DNA of 64,000 nt from Phlebopus portentosus (taxonomy: Eukaryota > Basidiomycota > Agaricomycetes > Boletales > Boletinellaceae). Shown piece by piece: positions 59,597-64,000 of this stretch (position 1 is the stretch's first letter; every line of letters starts with the position of its first letter). The stretch spans positions 682,001-746,000 of the forward strand of contig JAYXKI010000007.1 of NCBI GenBank assembly GCA_037892935.1. The letters run 5' to 3'. Made by a program: the position numbers and the translations under genes. The notes below the pieces were generated by a model. It saw nothing but the letters and a program-made list of their open reading frames with translations, was not told the DNA's origin and ran no database searches.

Positions 59597-59954
59597 TACG
59601 AGTTCCAGTGATAGATTGACGTCTGACAATCGTCGAGTACAAGTGAAAATAGTAGACGCGACTGTCACGTGTCAGGTTCCACGCCACAGTCGACGCGCAA
59701 AACCTACGGACGGGTGCGCGGCAGTCAGGTGATCAGGTATGGTGTACCGATGAGGAAAAAATTATTTCCCCACCCCAACCCAGCTATGCTATCTTCGCTA
59801 TAGATGAACTGTATAAGATCATCAAACAAATTCCAAACAGTCTTACTGTAGTGACAAATGCAGACAAACATCTGAGAGATGTTGATAAAAGTACGGCAAC
59901 ATCCATTTGCTTAACATTATTATCCTCTTTGAGGTTCTCCTGAGCATATTGACC
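59597..59954. other. Spacer between the JmjC gene start and the truncated TPR/MLP1 copy
   Basis: It contains the JmjC promoter. CACGTG lies at 59666-59671, followed by GTCGACGCGC and CTACGGACGGG, a loose echo of the 81-bp repeat motif order. No coding feature is supported. Confidence 0.45.
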
Positions 59955-62900
59955 AAAGTGATCACGAGCCAAACTGGGCTTATATCAAGGAGAGAGACAC
60001 GCTGAAGACTCTGATTTCTCGTTATGAACAGGGCGGAGCACTTCCGGCTGCTACTTCTACTAAACAAGCGGGTTCATCGTCTCCACAGGTGAATGTATCT
60101 GTTTGCGAGCCAACTGAATTACAGAAGGAGCCTGAGGAATTCTGAACTAACCTTGAGGCATACCGAAAAGAAATGAGCATTGGTACTATCAAGCTTCGCG
60201 AAGAAGTTCTGCAATACCAGCGTGAATCCAGTCAACTGCATGCAGCGTTCGCAAAGGCTAATGCGAGGATTGAATTCCTCAATGGTGAGTTTACTTCCCT
60301 TGTGTCCTCTGCCGGTCAAGCTCACCATTTGGGTCAGAGCGGCATCGCACGGCTCAGGAACAGTGCATAATGCACCAGCGAGAAGCTCAAAATTTGCAGA
60401 AACGGAACCGACAACTGCACGATCGATACACACGTCTGGATATCGCATGTAACCATGCTGCTGAAGAATTAGCCTCTGCTAATACCCAGATCGAGTGATT
60501 GCGGAATGAATGCTCCAATCTTTGTGCAAAAAACGAAGATCCCGTTTACTTACTCGTCTTGTGATTCATATTAATTCGAGATGTAGAACTTGAATGTGCA
60601 GACCCGATTAATTGATGAGAACAAAGCTCTGTCTCTGGAGCAGTCTCATATGGTGGACTTGATTGCCAACGTGCAGAAAATGCACAATGACACTGACAAG
60701 GCGAACGGCAGCGATGGGCGAAGATTTGAGTCCCACATCCATAATCTGGAAGGCCAGGCGTACGTGTTCCTCTATATCACGTTTGCTATAGCGCAGTAAC
60801 ATCCAATTTTTGATGCTTTAGCCAGGATCTTCGAACTCAGCTATCCCGCGAGCGTGAGGCCGCGTGACACAGTCAGACAAATTTCATTGCAGAAGGATAT
60901 CGAAGTCCAGGAACTGCGAATTAAGGTTGATCGCTCTGTAAGTTAGATACTTCTGAAAACGTCTCCTACGTTATTGAATATCATGGCAGGTGGAGAACTC
61001 ATCAAAGGTCCGAGAGTCTTTTGTGGAGGCCGAGACAAGTCGGAGATAGCTACAAGAACGAGTGGATGAGCTTGTCAAGCAGGTGCAGATGAATGAAGAA
61101 AAGACTGCCGTTTACGAGCGACGTACTTCCTCGGCCACTTTCACGACTGGTGACAATTCACGTCCAACTGCCGGCGAAGACGGCTCGGAGCAGGAACTCA
61201 AGGTTGAAGCCACTGAACTCCGGTAAGTTTGACCGTATTTTTGTATTCACTGGTTATTGACTTTCTTGGTACCACGCAGGGCCGCGTTGAAGGCTGCCGA
61301 AGTTGATCTTGCCGCTGCCCGCAGTCATGTGCAGCAATTCCAGGAAATCAGCCGGGCTAGTGAAGCTGCTTTGCAGTCATTGTCTGCCACGCATGACGAG
61401 AATAAGGCATCGACCGAAGCTCAGATTGCTAAAGTCGAAGTACGGGAGCTTATTCGTCCTCCGCATCATATGCTGATCTTCATCGTATTTAGGCTGAACG
61501 GAAGGCACTTGACGAGAAAGCATCATCTCTGCAGGATGAGATGACGCGACTTAACACGAAGAACTGTGAGCTCCAGCAACACTCGAAAAGGAACGCGAAG
61601 CGTACGCTCAGGACAGGAAGATGCTGGAGGACACGGTTGTTGATATCACCAACGCTGAGATGAGCTCGCGAATCAATCAAACATCTCGCGAGAACGAGAT
61701 ACGAGAGCAGATGGAACGTGCCAAGGTGGGTCTATTATGATGTCAAGAGCATCAGTGAACTTATCCGCTGTATAAAGGCCGCTGAAGAGAAATATTCTCG
61801 TGAAATCGTCGATCATGCCGAGTCAATCGAAGTCGTGGACGGTTTCAAGAAGGAGCTCAGCGAGGTACGGGCTTACGCGAGAAAGGTTCAAGCTGAGACT
61901 GCTCAGGCGAATTCGACCGCATCGGAAGCTAGTTGGAACCAGCAGCGAGAAGTTCTTAACAAGGAGATTGCAGATCTCACAGCCCGGTAAGCATAGCCAT
62001 TCGTTCTCTTCCTCATAGATCTCTAAGCAAGAATATAGTTGCAAAGACCTTGGCGCACGAATGGCCTGCTTCACCGGCGCCCGGAGTCTGTCAGTTCACA
62101 GGCTCCTCGTATACGTCAAGCTGCGGATTCAGACACGAACATGTCAGAGTCGGGTGACGGTGACGATGTGGATGGCCGTGTGGTGGAGCTGCGTTCCGTA
62201 GTCGCCTATCTGCGCAAGGAGAAGGAAATCGTTGACCTTCAACTGGAGCTCTCCAAACAGGAGAATACACGGCAAAGGGCACAGATCAACCATCTCAGCC
62301 CCAGGCTCTTGAGGAAACAAGGACGGCACTGTCAAATGTTCGTCCGTACCGTTATGCTTATCCTTACAATGCATACTAACGCTTTCAAAAGGAGCGTGAA
62401 GAAGCGGCGAAGGCTATCACTAATTCTGCTGAGCATGCCGAACTGTTGGAGAGGATCAACCAACTCAACATTCTCCGTGAAAGCAACGTCACACTTCGTG
62501 CAGAGAGTGAAGCACAAGCTCGCAAAGCACGCCAGCTTCAGACGACGCTCAATCACCTCCAATCGGAACTGAATCTGCTTAAAGAAGAAGTGAAGACGGT
62601 CCGCACTGAGTTCTATGCCAGGAACTCTCAGATTCATGGAGACGAGAGCCGTCAACCGAAGGAACGGAATGCTCAGCTTCTTACGAAGGCAAGTTAACTG
62701 ATCCGTATTTATAGTATTTATACTTGCAGGCTTATTGACGACGACTAGTACGATCGTATTGACCCGAATGACGTCCAAGCTCTCAAGGACGAGTCCGAAG
62801 ACTTACAGATCGATCTCCGTAAGGCCGAGGAAGAGAAGACGGCTTACACTGCCGAGAAGGATGCACAGACTAAACTTGTTTGTTTGGCACACTTTTGAAA

Positions 62901-63695
62901 CAGACGCTTCGCTGACCAACTGACCTTACAGCTTGAGGACATGCAGACTACACTCGCCGACTTCCGAACGAGATACTCGTCTCTAGGGAAAGAATCTCAC
63001 AACCGACTTGGGCAACTGAATCATCAGATTTCCAAGTTGAACGAGACTGTCGCTGAGCTGCGAAAGCAAGTCAAGGACCTGTCCGACGAAAAGGAACGCC
63101 TCGCCAGTCAGGCCGCAGCGGCGACATCATCGGATTCTCTGAAGACTCAACTGGCGGCTGCAGTCCAGGAGAAAGAGACGACGGCGAAGTTACTAGCCGA
63201 CGAAATGAGCAGAGTGACAAATGCTGCCGCTGATCACGAGGCTGCTTTGGTGAGTGTAACGAGTTTTGACTACCAGCAATAATTTCTTTAGATTTTGTCT
63301 AGTCCGCTTCCCGTGAGGAGAGGGACAAGTTACTCGCGGGGAAACACAAGCAGGGGCAAAAGCAGGCCGTGACCGCCGCTACTGAAAGACTGCGGGCTGA
63401 ACTGCAGAATCCGGAACCAGAGGCGACGAGCGCTCCGAAGGAGACTCCCGGCATTACCACCACCACTACTACCAATACGTCTATAGCGCCGGCTGATGAG
63501 ATGGGAGCTAGAGCTGCACCTGTAGTCGAAAAGGCCTCAGAGCCGGCGCCAGTGCCGGCCACTGGGACAACTCCCGTGGGCGCTACCGCTGATGATATTC
63601 TCGGAATACCACGCGACTTGCTCTTACCCGCGGGTATCGGTGCTTTGGCAGTCGCTATCATCGCCGTCTTCACCATCTCACGTCTCTCGGACTAG
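59955..63695 (+). pseudogene. 5'-truncated, decayed TPR/MLP1-like nucleoporin copy
   Basis: Exons separated by typical short introns encode long coiled coil like the nuclear-basket nucleoporin TPR/Mlp1, which tethers mRNA export and silencing factors. Examples are WAYIKERDTLKTLISRYEQGG, EEVLQYQRESSQLHAAFAKAN, VDELVKQVQMNEEKTAVYERR and MQTTLADFRTRYSSLGKESH. The start of the protein is absent. In-frame stops occur at 60143-60145, 60496-60498 and 60865-60867 (all TGA) and 61047-61049 (TAG). Frameshifts are evident near 60895, 61578, 62075 and 62305. Introns are kept, so it is a segmental duplicate and not a retrocopy. The last exon departs from MLP1: a Thr/Pro-rich stretch and a hydrophobic segment (LLLPAGIGALAVAIIAVFTI) end at 63695. 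Confidence 0.72.
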
Positions 63696-64000
63696 AGATT
63701 GAAGCGAAGCTCCGTGTCTGGGCTGAAGACGGAGAGATGCGAGATGCAAGAAGAACGGAAGCCTAAAGCCCGAGAAAACGATCCTCTCCTAAGTCTTGAG
63801 TAACAGGCACACAAGAACTACCACAATCTCTTCCACTTTTACCCGTTTCCCTGGTCTACTTCTTTAATTTGAAACATTCCTCTTGGAAGAGTTTGTTCTA
63901 GTATGTGAGAATCCGAGCCCCCTTTCTTCGATATTTCCTCTTTGTGGCCTTGAAACTCCTTACGCATGATTACCCCTCTTGGTCTTTAATACATTGCCTA
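63696..64000. other. Terminal 305 bp
   Basis: This is C/T-rich sequence downstream of the MLP1-like copy. I see no coding frame or structural feature before the window ends. Confidence 0.5.

Noticed and set aside
1..64000. tRNA, rRNA or CRISPR features
   Set aside because: No sequence resembling a tRNA B-box with a matching cloverleaf, no rRNA segment and no direct-repeat/spacer array was seen. The only regular array is the 81-bp tandem repeat without spacers.

Overview
The window reads as nuclear DNA of a filamentous basidiomycete (Agaricomycetes-like). Genes are dense and split by many introns of about 45-80 nt with GT..AG ends. The families are ones expanded or restricted in mushrooms: DUF6593, CxC5/CxC6 cysteine-cluster proteins of KDZ transposons, a TET/JBP-type oxygenase and a large JmjC protein. 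There is no sign of bacterial operons, CRISPR, rRNA or tRNA genes. Models were built by eye from open frames, splice signals and remembered family motifs; no searches were run.

Region 1 (1-30 kb) is mostly conserved housekeeping sequence. It holds an RTA1-like membrane protein (2.7-3.8 kb), mitochondrial ribosomal protein uS5m (4.4-5.3 kb), a 720-bp TIR element with a perfect 7-bp target duplication (5.4-6.1 kb), a KEN-box protein (6.5-7.6 kb), an AIM9-like APH-fold protein (8.8-10.6 kb), an Yra1/ALYREF mRNA-export adaptor divergent from a PITH-domain protein (10.9-13.0 kb), an ELYS-like nuclear pore assembly protein (14.5-17.2 kb) and a COPII Sec24 with an N-terminal WW domain (17.7-21.1 kb). 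After a 4-kb stretch with no clear gene come an F-box protein (25.2-26.7 kb), an uncharacterised multi-exon gene (27-29.2 kb) and a DUF6593 gene (29.5-30.4 kb).

Region 2 (30-41 kb) has a 3.6-kb stretch without a gene, a Ran1/Sks1-like Ser/Thr kinase with a tail of about 1,100 residues (34.0-38.2 kb) and an FLVCR-like MFS transporter that looks damaged (38.7-41.0 kb).

Region 3 (41-54 kb) is a transposon-rich, AT-richer island. It contains a CxC5/CxC6 KDZ-associated gene, a broken HSP70 fragment, a 1,041-bp foldback element flanked by TA, a perfect 21-bp-arm hairpin, a small polytopic membrane protein gene, an 81-bp tandem array, and an apparently intact TET/JBP-like Fe(II)/2OG dioxygenase. 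One palindrome-bearing repeat (CACGTGA next to a TCCGGA core) occurs as the tandem array and as single inverted copies upstream of both the CxC gene and the TET/JBP gene.

Region 4 (54-64 kb) holds one large minus-strand JmjC gene ending 50 bp from the TET/JBP stop codon, and a 5'-truncated TPR/MLP1-like nucleoporin copy that keeps its introns but carries several stops and frameshifts. Several of those stops are TGA codons one C-to-T step from CGA. The TET/JBP gene, the KDZ cargo, the JmjC neighbour and possible CpG decay make 42-63 kb the most interesting part of the window.
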